Assembly (NCBI GenBank): GCA_034698045.1
Contig: JAQGAU010000447.1
Span: 1 to 28,023, forward strand
Source: Paramacrobiotus richtersi
Lineage: Eukaryota > Tardigrada > Eutardigrada > Parachela > Macrobiotidae
Length of the DNA stretch: 28,023 bases
Direction: 5' to 3'
Below are positions 1-10,660 of this stretch, piece after piece. Position 1 is the stretch's first letter; each line of letters starts with the position of its first letter. Below the pieces are notes generated by a model. That model was not told the origin of the DNA, did no database searches, and saw only the letters and a program-made list of their open reading frames with translations. Made by a program: the position numbers and the translations under genes.

Positions 1-415
1 GTCGTTACAACAGAATTTCTCACATCGAACAGGTCTTTACATGCTGTACTTTCGTGTCTGTGTTGTCGCCGTTTTGATATGGCCTATGAAGACGTTTATG
101 ACTATGTTTGGTGCTATGGTACTTGCGATGTTTACCTGATAATGCATGAATGAGACTACTACTACCGACGGAAACAGTTGTTTGATATTAAAGCCTGACG
201 AAGACGTTCACTGTCTGGTCTGTTCAATGTCCGTCTACATGTACTACAGTACATCTACATGTCCGCATGTAAAAATCGAATATTATCCCACTTCACTGCA
301 AATACCATCGTAAAGCAAATCACAAATAATAAGAATCCATGACGACCCAACATTCAACTGTGCGTTCTGCTATACAGATAAACATAAGTACAGTGGTAAA
401 CAGAACTAACTATGC
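1..415 (+). other. 3' UTR of an upstream cysteine-rich gene copy (copy A)
   Basis: From its first base this stretch aligns co-linearly with the sequence downstream of the cysteine-rich gene at 9910 (copy B, from 10255), and with the reverse complement downstream of the intact gene at 13914-14258 (copy C). Shared landmarks include the opening ttacaacagaattt, a block reading tgctgtactttcgtgtctgtgtt, and the ATTAAA at 187-192. The B match fades near 10660, which corresponds to about 415 here. The coding part of copy A must lie left of the window. Calling it UTR is inference from position relative to the stop codon of copy C. Confidence 0.75.
187..192 (+). promoter_or_regulatory. Polyadenylation signal (ATTAAA), copy A
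   Basis: ATTAAA is the common variant poly(A) signal. It is kept in the same context (tttgatattaaag) in copy B and, with one change, in copy C, which supports its use as the 3' end signal of this gene family. Confidence 0.5.
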
Positions 416-910
416 TGCCAGTGAATTCAGAGAATGCATCTCGAAAACCATTGCGTAAAATCAAGCAAAACGTTATTTTCGAAACTGACATTTTCACGGG
501 TCTTTTTGGAGTTTTTATTGTGTCAACTTTGCTTCCGGGCTGTTGGAAAATAATGCGGACGTGAAATAATTTAGTGATGTGCTCTGTATTAACGCGCGCT
601 ATCATGTTACTTCATAAAACATATTATTTGATACTCATAAATCAAAGAAAATATTTGCCGCCCAACAAAGCTGCAGGTACATTACCGTACATAGGTAGGT
701 AGGTATTCATAGGTACATATGTAGGTATGCAGACTTTGTACGTAGTGCGACTGCGGATAACATGAAAGTAATCGATGCTAAGTAAATTGATATTAATCGA
801 AGCAATGGTTTGTTCTACAAGTGGAAGACATAAAGAAAGAACAGCATGGAGGAGTCCACCGGGTGGACACAATGAAGACGTAACTAAATTTTATGGGGTA
901 ATTTGAAAAG
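416..910. other. Intergenic; nothing recognised
   Basis: No coding exon or RNA gene is supported here. A short degenerate run of TAGGTA-type units lies near 690-735. The short open frames look like chance. Confidence 0.6.
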
Positions 911-2607
911 TTAGCAAGCTCGGATAATGTACCAAGAAGTTAGGAAAGGGGGCAGGTTATTATGCGGCAGGCCGCCTCCCGCGGTGAGACTAGTTAGCTT
1001 CTTTTGGTTCCCTCCACTCTGTCCGCCATCGGTTCTGTCGCTCACGGAACTGGTGGCTAGTTTGTTTATGGTGAGGTATGTATTTCCGTAATTCGGTCCT
1101 GACCACGATGGGATTTCGTGACTGTGTAAGGGCATTTCATTGATGGTCAGCACATGGTTTGCTTCCCCTCCACTCTCGCCGACAACAGGGTACTCGGAAC
1201 TTCCGGCGCCCATGGGAAACCTTCCCCGCAAATCGGGTGTATTTGTCTCTGGATATAACATTGCGGCCAGCAGCGGATATGTGGTATTACTGAAAGGCGA
1301 CCCATCACAAAATAACCAACAGGAAGATGTCACTGTTTGCTGATGGTATGCCACAATGGTTCCTATAGGGACCATTTCGTACAGCTTACTCGATAACCTC
1401 GCCATGTTCTGCTCGGTTTGATTGAGGCTTCTTTTGATTCGCTGTATTTCCATATCGAATGTGTTCCTGTTTATTGCAGGAACATTAACAGCTGACGACA
1501 GGTCTCCCGACTTTGAACTGCTCCAGGTGGTCAGATTTCCCAGAACGATATCGGAAGACAGTCTGCTTAAGTTGAGGCAGTGAAGCATGATCGGTTTGAT
1601 AACAAACTTATCCCCATTCCAGTACACCATGCCATCAGTGTCTTTCAACTGCGCGCGAACGTGACTCCAGTCGACCTGTGGCTGCATTTCTTGTACGGGT
1701 TTGATTCCTTCCAGTGTGCTGAAATTGCTCCCGATTTGGAAGAAGGCTTTCATCCATTTATTACCGTTGCCGAGTAATTCATTTAGACTCTTGATTTTCT
1801 CATCTGGACGAATAGTTCCAGTGGGCCAGTAAACGCTGTTCCACTCTTCATCGGCAAAGTCCGCTGTGGTCGTTACATTGGGGTGAACAAGGCGAATGAG
1901 TCGGTTGACTGCGGTGTACAACTGATTTTCACTGACGAACTCTTCGTCGGGGACGAGTGTTTCTAAAAGGCTATCCAGCACTTCGCGCACCATGTGTCGG
2001 AGCCCGGTATATTGCATGCAGACCGTAGGCTGCCTGGCAAATCTCTGTTTAATAGTTTGGAACACTTCTGATGCATCAAATGCGCTCGTGTTTACATAAA
2101 CTGCACGTTTACTGCGCACAGGGTTTTTGAGCGCATAGGACATTTCCAACCCGAAAAGAAACTGATCCTGAGGATTCTCAACAGCGCTCTTAATGGTGAG
2201 ACATTCAGTTTCTGAAGAGCAAATAATTCGACCTAGAACAACGGATGGCTGGTGCGTGATTGGGATCCACTGATTCATGACCTTGATGGGAATTGTGTTA
2301 TCGGTCACATCTATTCGGACGCTGTGGAACGGAATCAGGCGAGGTCGTTGTCCGATTGAACGGTTCATTTTGAACAGCTCCGTTTGAATAATATCCTGAT
2401 ATTCCCCATCCCACAGTTTTATAGAAACGGCCTCGTAGCTGTGATGGTTGTTGTTGCTGATGATGTAGCTCGAATTGGGGATAAATGTGCAAGCCGGGGC
2501 ATAGTAAAACTGCGCAGAGTGCTCTTCGGAGGACTCTTCATAAACTCGAACTTGGAATTGGTTGTAGGGAATGGTAATATACGCGGTGGAAAGGTCAAGT
2601 GCACTGC
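911..2607 (-). CDS. Secreted-type protein with C-terminal phage tail-collar domain (5' end incomplete)
   Basis: The last ~150 residues (about 911-1370) match the phage tail-collar family (short tail fibre/microcystin-dependent protein type). They show an opening PIGTIVAY, W-x-x-C-D-G, a T-x-Y block, the hallmark TPDLRGRFPMGAG, then GGEANHVLTINEMPLHSH, and a closing LPHNNLPPFLTSWYII. In phages this fold is a trimeric receptor-binding or collar module. Upstream is ~335 residues of unrecognised sequence with a probable short coiled coil just before the collar. The ATG at 2368 is not convincing as the start: the frame stays open and protein-like for ~80 more codons to a strong acceptor (TTTTTGCAG) whose exon begins at 2607. 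An upstream exon, probably encoding a signal peptide, is therefore expected; one candidate ends at 2804. The function in an animal is unknown. The domain call is firm; the gene model at the 5' end is not. Confidence 0.8.
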
Positions 2608-2803
2608 CTGCAAAAACTTTGTTCGATACAATTAACAGTTCGATAGAACGAATTGAACAATTCTATACAATTAACAATTAGAAAAATCAAGAATGCAGCG
2701 ATACCAAGACCAAGATTCTACGATTACATAAGTCGCATAACGATCACGAATGTTTTTTAAACAGCAGTCTGGTAGCTTTTATTCGCGTGGTATTTCTATT
2801 CAC

Positions 2804-3032
2804 CTGTTAAAGCTTGGAGAGAAAATGTACATTCTATCCTCTCCCAGCTAGATAAGCCACTTATGTTTGATGAACTGAGTCGCTTCGAATAAGTGTAAGG
2901 CTTAAGTCGCTTTAAAGCCAAAGAAACAGCAGTTCTAGAAACTGCGAATTGTAACTGTACCCACGTGAAGTAAACACAAATCTGTCGCCAAATAAAAATC
3001 CAGAAACTCTTAAAGCTTAAATGCGTTCCCAC
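2804..3032 (-). CDS. Tentative first exon of the collar-domain gene
   Basis: A minus-strand frame opens with ATG at 3032 and reaches ACA-G|GTGAAT, a possible donor after 2804. Its phase (one base) fits the acceptor at 2607 exactly and would give a 196-bp intron. The N-terminus is hydrophobic and aromatic-rich (MGTHLSFKSFWIFIWR), so it could be a signal anchor. The peptide matches nothing I recognise, and a one-in-three phase match can occur by chance. Confidence 0.25.
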
Positions 3033-4263
3033 TAAAGCGATTGCGAGTTGGATATGCGACTAGCCTACTACTACAGTTAAGGCCTTAGAGATGGTGCAAA
3101 TCCACATGGTTAGCCGAACCGCTCAACTAATTCTTATGTTTCTAAGCAAATTCGAATTTTTGGAATCTGTCCTGCCATGTAGTTTTTTCGGTGGAGATTT
3201 CAGCAATATCCTCCAGCGTTGGGTGTTAAAATTTGCGATTCCAAAAAATTGCAAGGGTAATTTTAAATTTTATAGAAGGTACTTCCATGAGACAACGAAC
3301 AAAAACATACCAAAACAACGCATCACTCCGCAGCATAAAAATACTCCAAATACGAAGCCGTTCATTTCGGAAACCAGGCACGTTACGAGTGTACTCTTCC
3401 TTGTTAAACGAAATTCCAAAGTAATCAACAAATTAAACGAGATGTCTTGTTGCTGGCAGCGGTTGTGTAAGCAGCTATCTATATATATATAAACATATGC
3501 AAGTGTGCGCTTATGCGTTCCCAGGCGTTTCAACGTGAAAGATGTACCACACACAGTCTGTGTTAATTATCAGACAAACTTCAAGCTTGCTGTAGAAAAC
3601 GGGTGCGCCGGTTTTCATTATCATGAAAGATCTTTTTGAAAAGGGCTATAATTATTGTTATCGCGACGTGACATCCACCATTAGTGATGCACTTTGCAAC
3701 GACGAGTAGAAGTGTATATAGCTCATGTATGGAAGCACTTCGATTTATGTGTGGGACCGGAGTACATTATGCTGTCTAAAACAAAGAATACGTAATATTC
3801 GCTGGTTCACAACGTGAGAAGTTGTTGTACAGCCTGCGATAACGCTGCAAGTTCCAGCTGTGCTTTTGTACGCGGCTTATAACACATGACGACTGTAAAC
3901 TACCGCCATAACAACAAAGGTAAAAACTACTAGTGGTTTGTCTGCTGCGCGGGATTGTTGACATTTTGCTGCATAAGCAGTTTACCAAGCGCAGAAACGA
4001 CGCCGCTCACTAGTAATTACACAAGAAGGGCATAATGCTCGGCCTCCATTATCATTATTCTGGAAAAATAGACTGCTAGACAATATGCTCGCAAATCAAT
4101 CTGTAACATGCGCAGGCTGTTCTAAGTACATTTGCCAGGTAAAATTAATACCGTCGCGACAGCGGACTGTACTGACAGCAACAATCTACACGCGGTACAA
4201 TGGTACATTAACGTAGTTGATGATCTAATAGCGCTGCCCTGACGCATGCGGCGCGGTTAAGGG
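3033..4263. other. Intergenic; no supported gene
   Basis: A 133-codon plus-strand frame at 3091-3492 and a 70-codon minus frame at 3776-3988 exist, but neither has domain features, a signal peptide or clear splice partners. AT-rich spacer. Confidence 0.55.
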
Positions 4264-7200
4264 CTATTCCAATCGAGGAATCTCCGTGGCGTGCACTCTC
4301 GAGCGCGAGTGTTCTGCTTGTGAGAGCGTCACAATGTGATCGTGAGGCCAAATGCCGATACGGGTTCGTAATCGACGGAACAGCCGAAGATACCCCTTTT
4401 TCGCGGTGCTCATCAGGTCCGTCATCCAGAAGTATGTGAGGGAATTGGTGGCGCTACTTCCGTGCGCGAGAGTTAGGGCCATATAGCCGTACCATTTGGG
4501 GAACACGATCCAGTTGCGGGCCACGGCGAACGTGGCAATCCAGATCCAAGATCCGAGGAATACGAGAAACACCTTAAACAGCGCCTTCACCAGACGGATT
4601 TCGTCCTTAACGGTTTCCACTTGTTTGTTCTTAGTTGGTTCTTCTTTCTCCTCTGAAAATTTCAAATCGCACAAACTTGAGTCGACTTATCATTAACTAA
4701 TAATAGATACTACATTGCACAAGCTGCTTTTTTACTCTGTTTTACTTTTTACTGAAACAAAAGCGTTTTCGAGAACCTGGAAAACTCTTACTTTCTACAG
4801 CGCCCAAACTCTTCCCAGAGGAAACTTTGGATTTTCTTCCGGTCAGGGCTTTTCTTCCAGCACGGCTTTTACGGATGCGCAAGTAAATTTGAAAGTATGC
4901 GAAGAAACTGATGCTCATTGGAGTGAGAATGGCGACTATCCCATAAAAGACGGAGTACGACCAAACGCCGACGTCGGCGGTGCAAACATGAAGATCGGCG
5001 GCGTAGATTGTTTCGCCCCATCCCACGAACACCGGCATATGGATGGTGTGCCCAATAACCCATAGCAGAACTATCATTATTCCGGTGCGAAATGGTGTAA
5101 ACATCTGGCGATACAGGCCATAATGACAGATGCAGGCATATCTGCAAAAAGTGCACATGCGTTGAATTAATGATTGCGGCATTGTGAGAGCAGTGCAGCG
5201 GTGCTTTGATGGTAATAAACAAGTCTCGTGTGCCAGGTGAAAAACTTCCCTAATGTGAGACTACATGCCGCTACAATGTGACTGTGACGTTAGTTGTGCG
5301 TGGCTGACCTTTCCATGGCAATAGCCGCGATGCACCACATGGAGCCGGCACAAGCTGAGGCGCAGATTGTGCCATCCAGTTCGCAAAACCAAGGATACCG
5401 GCGGAATAGATCTGGTCCTGTCAGCGTTACTATAAGAAAACGTAGCTACATTTGATAGAACCGCAAGCTACATTCTTCTGTCACAGGAAAGGTAGACAAT
5501 GTAGCGCTTGGCACAGATATATTCGGAGATGCAATAACAGCGGGAACTCAAACTGAGAGCAAGACATTTCGAAAGAGTAATGGTCAGACCCCTTTCTGGA
5601 TTACATATGTGAGATGTGTCTGTTGAACAGCTGGTTTGAAACACTTGAAAAACCGATAATGACTAGCATCTCTTTACTGTCTGTCATGTTTTCCGAGAAA
5701 CTTTCATGGAAATGTGAACGCCTGTCGCGCGTCAAATATCTCTCGTACAAGATTCGATATCACCGTATCGATTCCGGTATTCGACTGAAAGGTCACACGA
5801 CATCTGCCGATCATTTAGGAATATGACCACAACTTAAGCCTTCGGTGTTTATTGATTTCGAATATCAGTTTAGTAATCGGTAGGACATTCTCTGTATCTG
5901 AAAGTGTAAGCTGGGAATAACCAAAGAATTTTTAACAAATTAAGAGAACTGCTCAAATAGAGCTGAAGGCGCTTGAGCTTGTCAGGACAGATTATTGAAT
6001 CGCAATTCTTCCAAAAACTTACTAGCAATATTAATCGGAATGATCACTGACGTCACCACCAAGTCCGCCAGTGCCAAGTTGCCAACGAAAGCGTACTGAA
6101 TCTGATGTAGTTCCGGAATAATCAGGAGCGAGGCGATCACCTACAAAAATTAATCATTAAGTATACTTACATGATTCATGAAAAACAGACACGCACAACT
6201 TATTCTGTATGGAAAGAGGGTGCGCTACGGGAGACAAACCATCACGAGGGTGTTTATGCTTAATGAGGCTTGCATAAGTGGCAATATGTCTGTTTACGAG
6301 CTCTGGTTATACACCGGCCATATTTATTGGTTATCTAGATTCTAAACGGCCACTTTCATTACAACAAGGCGCGCAAAGAGCCATCACCGCGCATATAAGA
6401 TTTTTAAAATTTATTTATAGTAACCGGCAACTATCAGGTCGGCCTCGGGAATTTGGGATGCGTTTATTTAGTGCTGCTTATTCTCGCAAAAACCAGTCAG
6501 TCGCCATTATAATTCCAATGTCGATAGCACTAGTTACTTTTTCGTGTGCAACCAAGCGCACACATAGGCAAAAAATTATGACCATGCAATATTCGCGAAG
6601 AAAGAAATTACGGAACAATTCTGATGCCAAAAGAAGTACAGTGCTAGGGAGTTTATTGATTACAGTGACCGTGAACCTTAACCGCGCCATTGTTCCAGAA
6701 GGTCATCGACTTTCAGCACAACCTCCGAATCAATATACTGTCATCATCACTGGGAAGAATATCAGTCACTGTATTGATCAGAAGATAATGAAGATTCATT
6801 AGGAAAATCGGCTGGGAAACAATTGAGAAACGAAAAAGTGTTCAATAGCGGAAAAATCGAAACTTTTCGTTATCAAGTTCTTTAACGCTTGCACCAAACA
6901 GCTATCAAGTTGTTGAGTCAGTTTCCGCGCCAATAGCATGCTCAACCAACGCTATACTTCTGAGAACCATCAAGCTCACTTCCGAACGGTTTTAAAAAAT
7001 CTTCGTTTGAAACTGAGAGAACACGTCAAAGAATCTCGTTTGTGACTATGTCTCGCAAGTACAATGCGATAACGCAGTATAGCAAATAACATTCCGCATG
7101 CACATTGCAAGACAAATTAGACTTTTATTGGTTGTTAGTGCCACAACCTGATTGTAACTTACCACAGTATTCGCGAAGGATCCAAAAATCCCCAAAAAGC

Positions 7201-7306
7201 CCATGATGCCAATGAAGAAATAGTTCAGTACGGACTGTCTCCGCCACTGATCTTCGAAGTCGTGGATTTGCGATTGCCAAATAGTCATATTTGTTGGAGC
7301 GTCCAT
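4264..7306 (-). CDS. Class A GPCR, melatonin/Tre1-like orphan receptor, five exons
   Basis: Exons on the minus strand are 7163-7306, 6023-6140, 5309-5429, 4792-5141 and 4264-4652. All introns are GT-AG (for example GTG|GTAAGT, GCTA|GTAAGT, GAAA|GTAAGAG; acceptors TTTTTGTAG, TTTTTGCAG, ATTTTCAG). Phases join perfectly into 373 residues from ATG 7306. TM1 holds GSFANTVVIASLL; TM2 holds NLALADL; TM3 starts at Cys103 and ends in ERY (127-129), followed by ACICHYGLYRQMF, the ICH block typical of melatonin and Tre1-type receptors. TM4 has Trp155 and Pro164, ECL2 has Cys181, and TM5 has Pro202. ICL3 is basic, then acidic/Lys-rich. TM6 lacks the CWxP proline (reads GSWIWIATF) and TM7 has NSLTYF in place of NPxxY. 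There is an N-glycosylation site at Asn6 (NMT). The ligand is unknown. Confidence 0.92.
6141..7162 (-). other. Intron 1 of the melatonin/Tre1-like GPCR
   Basis: A 1,022-bp intron between TM1 and TM2, with GTAAGT donor and TTTTTGTAG acceptor. A 174-codon plus-strand open frame inside it (6278-6802) has no recognisable features and is treated as chance. Confidence 0.85.
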
Positions 7307-9909
7307 TTTGCTATTCGCAATGTGTGTCCTTTCCGGAATTTCGAAAACTTCTTATTGTTCCAAAAATTAAACGCGCATCAAAACATAGCTAGCAGCCTTA
7401 CATTGCACCAAACAAACCTGTGTAGAAACAGAACGCACTCGGTCAATGTCCGAGTCACCTTTCTCAGTTCATCACTAGCATTATTTTGTGTCTCAGCTGC
7501 TGTATATTATTACGCTAGATGTAGGAAAGTACCCACTTACTTGCGTGTTGTACAACTAACAACTGGAGAGTTGGGTTTGCAGCATCATTTGCGCACAGAT
7601 GCTTCGCGTTGGAACATATGACAGTTATCACGCAGATCTTCGTTCAGTGTTCAATTAGGGAATATCGAGATTCAGCTAGACGCAAAAGGTGTACCTTGCA
7701 TGACCTCTGTCATGCAGTTCTTGACCAGATTTTATACCGGTACCACGTAGGGCTGATCAACAGTTTCCTGAAACATCCTTTCATCCTATAATCGATGTCG
7801 GATATGTCTACCGGCACGTACAGATACCATTAGACCGATATGCCACTGGATCGTTATTGGCTTAACGATGCATGGATTGTTCACCTGCAGATCGATATCT
7901 GACGGATGATTTTCATTGCATCAGCCGGGAAAAAAAAGCGATTACTTACAGTTCAATCATATATCGATACCTTCGCATAATTAGGTACGTTCATAGTAAA
8001 AGCAGTCCGCTGTGGACCGTTTTTTTTTGCATACCTCATTAAAACTCAAGGTGATCTAGCTTCTAGACATAAGGGTGCTATTTCTCTTGCAAAGAATAAA
8101 TAATCAGCTTCATCAGATCCCTTTGGGAGAAATCCCAGGTGGAGTTACCACTGCTTACGTTCTTTTCTTCCCCTTTTTCGTCGTATACAGCTACTCTCCC
8201 GTAGGTATGTTAATTATCAGGATCATTTGAAATACTGCATCGTCATTCTATCTACAGTGTCTCGACGCTTCCTACTTCCTAGACTGATTAATCTGCAGCA
8301 TCTGTTTGATACTTTTGCACGCGGCATTTGCGATCGCATGATTCGATCAGAGCAGCGAAAGATGCTGTAATATGTGTGCTAAGTTGACGTGGATTTTGAT
8401 GATTAAAGATTTGTTACACATATTGTGAGCCGGTAATTAACCGTTGAAAACGCCTGTTATGATTAAAATCGATCTCCATTGGGGAAACGACACATGTTGA
8501 CCTAATAAAGATCGACACGTAGCGATTGATGATAGCGCAGTTGTGAGCGCTTACAAAGGAAAAATCATTTGCGGTGCAGTGTACGGTGATTGAGACGAAG
8601 TGAAGTGGTCTTCACGGTGACCTTAACACCGGTAGGTCAACCAATCGGCGCCGCTACTCGGAGCCGGAAAACGCGATATGTCTTTATGAGATTTGTCCGA
8701 TGAAGCAATTTTTAATGAGTTCGTGCTTGAGAGAAACATCGACAAGCAGGAAGTTGTCAGCAACTAGTCTAAAAACACATTTTAGCAGGTGATATTAGCG
8801 GTATTGACTCGAGAATGCATGATCAGTTGACCACGTACTGTCTTCTTTTTGTCGTGTTATTGAAGTTCAGAGTGTGCCGCGGCCAACAAGAGCATCCCCG
8901 TAGTAATTAAGAATCTAAAAAAGGGTCATCAGATGATCTACAAATTATACAAATTATATGCTCCGCACGCAATACCGCCGTTTGTTTACACGATGAGCAG
9001 CAGCTGCAGAACTCGATCACCATCGATTCAAATTATTATGTCATTTATGCGGTTGTTTGCTACCATCTGCGATTCTCCAGGTTGTACGTTAACATGCAAT
9101 TTATCATTTGGGGTGTTTCCTAGGACAAACGCTTTTGTGTAAAGGTCCTCGTGACATCGTTCACATGCTTGGCGGTTTGAATGTGGAGTTTACTAAGTCT
9201 TCATAACAAAATAGCTGTAAGAAAACGGTCGAGCCGAAGGGGTGCAAAAATCTGCGCCATGGAGAAAATCTGCAGAAATCTGCGCTTCGAACAAGTGAAA
9301 TGACAAAAGTGTCAGTGAAATCACAGTGTGCTAAATACAAATATGATGTGCTAAATACAAATACAAATTAATATGAGATGTCGGGACGCGGGAAGATCGA
9401 AGACAGAATAAGCCGGTCAAAACAGCTGGAGTCAGAGTACTCAGATATGAAACTAACTGGTGGTGAATAAGGCAAAAAAGTAACGTTTTCGACAACTGAA
9501 CATCTACCAATCTGGGAAACGAAGCCGGGAAGATCACGTACCCTCTTGCGTACGATTAATAATTTATTCCAGTTGCGGGCCGATATTTATTCGTTGAATT
9601 AAAACTAGTGTTAAATCTTACGAACCAGTAACTTAATGTACGCGTACGTACGTGCAGTCATTTTTTTCATATCAGTATGCCAGTAAATACATGTTCTGTA
9701 TTTGCCAAACGTTTTTAGAGATAAAACATTCGGTAAAGTACGGTGGCTTTTTGTGCGAACCGACATACGCATGCGAACTGCTGATGATAAAACAACGTGT
9801 ACATTGTGACCTTTCTTCTGGTCTATGCTTTTGTGTAGACCTGGTGTATCAGCCCCATAAATTGTAACATTTCTTATCATCTGTGCTTTATTTTAACCCA
9901 GTCGCCAAC
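7307..9909. other. Gene-poor 2.6-kb spacer
   Basis: No exon with domain character was found on either strand. Short local repeats occur near 9240-9290 (aaatctgc three times) and 9330-9368. This stretch must hold the promoters of the GPCR (leftward) and of the cysteine-rich copy B (rightward), but no clear TATA box was identified for either. Confidence 0.5.
9329..9364. repeat. Short tandem duplication, ~20 bp x 2
   Basis: The sequence gtgctaaatacaaata occurs twice back to back, separated by four bases. Probably replication slippage. Confidence 0.7.
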
Positions 9910-10350
9910 ATGTCGAAGTGGCTGCTTTGTGCTTTTATCCTTGGCGCCTCGTGCATTTTGCTGGCTAGGGGCGATTGTTCGAACGGGAAACTGTTTTGCT
10001 ACGCGAAGGACAAAGTGGTCGGCAGTCTGTGCATTGGAATGTGTTGGAAGTGGTGAGCGACGCCGTTCTTCAACCTCGGTTGCGTCCCGTGCGACATCAC
10101 ATATAAGGACAAGAAACTCGACGGGACTTCAGACAAACGTCAGTGCAAGAAAAAGTTCCCGAAGTCCGATGAAGCTGGATTTGCTAACATTGCACCAAAA
10201 GGGGGCAACGGGAGGAGGAATCAAGAGCTGCTGAAAAGGACCACCCGCATGGACGTCGTTACAACAGAATTGCTCTCACAACGAACAGGTCTTTATATGC
10301 TGTACTTTCGTGTCTGTGTTGTTGCCGTTTTGCTATGTGCTGTGAAATAG
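9910..10350 (+). pseudogene. Cysteine-rich secreted protein, copy B, disabled
   Basis: ATG 9910 opens a signal peptide (MSKWLLCAFILGASCILLA) followed by a cysteine-rich domain that aligns through most of its length with the intact copy C at 13914-14258. Shared blocks include DCSN, CYAK, GSLC, NLGC.PCD, QCKKK.PK and PKGG. Two lesions are visible. Codon 49 is TGA (10054-10056) where copy C has TGG (Trp). The C-terminal end with the last cysteine and the stop codon is disrupted by small deletions, so past the TGA the frame runs into 3' UTR-like sequence to a TAG at 10348-10350. A product of 48 residues (signal peptide plus ~26) could still be made. TGA recoding is less likely because of the second lesion. 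A sequencing error at one site would not explain both. Confidence 0.8.
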
Positions 10351-10660
10351 TTTATGATTATGTCGGTATTACTTGAGATGTTTACATACATGAGATGACA
10401 TACATGTTTACATTGAGATAATCTTGAACCATACTTCTTCTGTCAACATAACAGTGTATTTGATATTAAAGTCTGATGAAATGCTTCCTGTCTGCCTGTG
10501 CGTTTGATTGAGTATATAATTAATATCATTAAATTTCACTGCGAATACCGGCGTAAAACAAAGCGAACTCGATAGGAAACAATGAACAGCGTTCCATCAT
10601 GCAACTGTCCAATCTGCCGTATGGGTACACAAAGGTCAGGTATAAACAGAACAGCGTGTG
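10255..10660 (+). other. 3' UTR-like block of copy B
   Basis: Aligns with window positions 1-415 and with the reverse complement of the region below 13914. It contains the shared ATTAAA at 10465-10470. Partly overlaps the run-through frame of the pseudogene. Confidence 0.7.

Noticed and set aside
911..2368. Bacterial contamination as the source of the collar gene
   Set aside because: Cannot be excluded without reads, but the flanks are continuous with animal genes, the frame runs into an intron acceptor, and no other bacterial gene is nearby.
3091..3492. 133-codon plus-strand ORF
   Set aside because: No domain, signal peptide or splice context; composition looks like translated AT-rich spacer, and other frames overlap it.
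6278..6802. 174-codon plus-strand ORF
   Set aside because: It lies inside intron 1 of the GPCR on the opposite strand and shows no recognisable features; kept as chance, although it is the longest unexplained frame.
10054..10056. Selenocysteine or programmed recoding at the TGA
   Set aside because: The aligned residue in copy C is Trp, not Cys, and copy B has a second lesion at its C-terminus, so loss of function is simpler.
10021..10060. An intron explaining the TGA in copy B (the sequence gtgagc overlaps it)
   Set aside because: The intact paralogue is continuous across this site and homology resumes immediately after the TGA, leaving no room for an intron.
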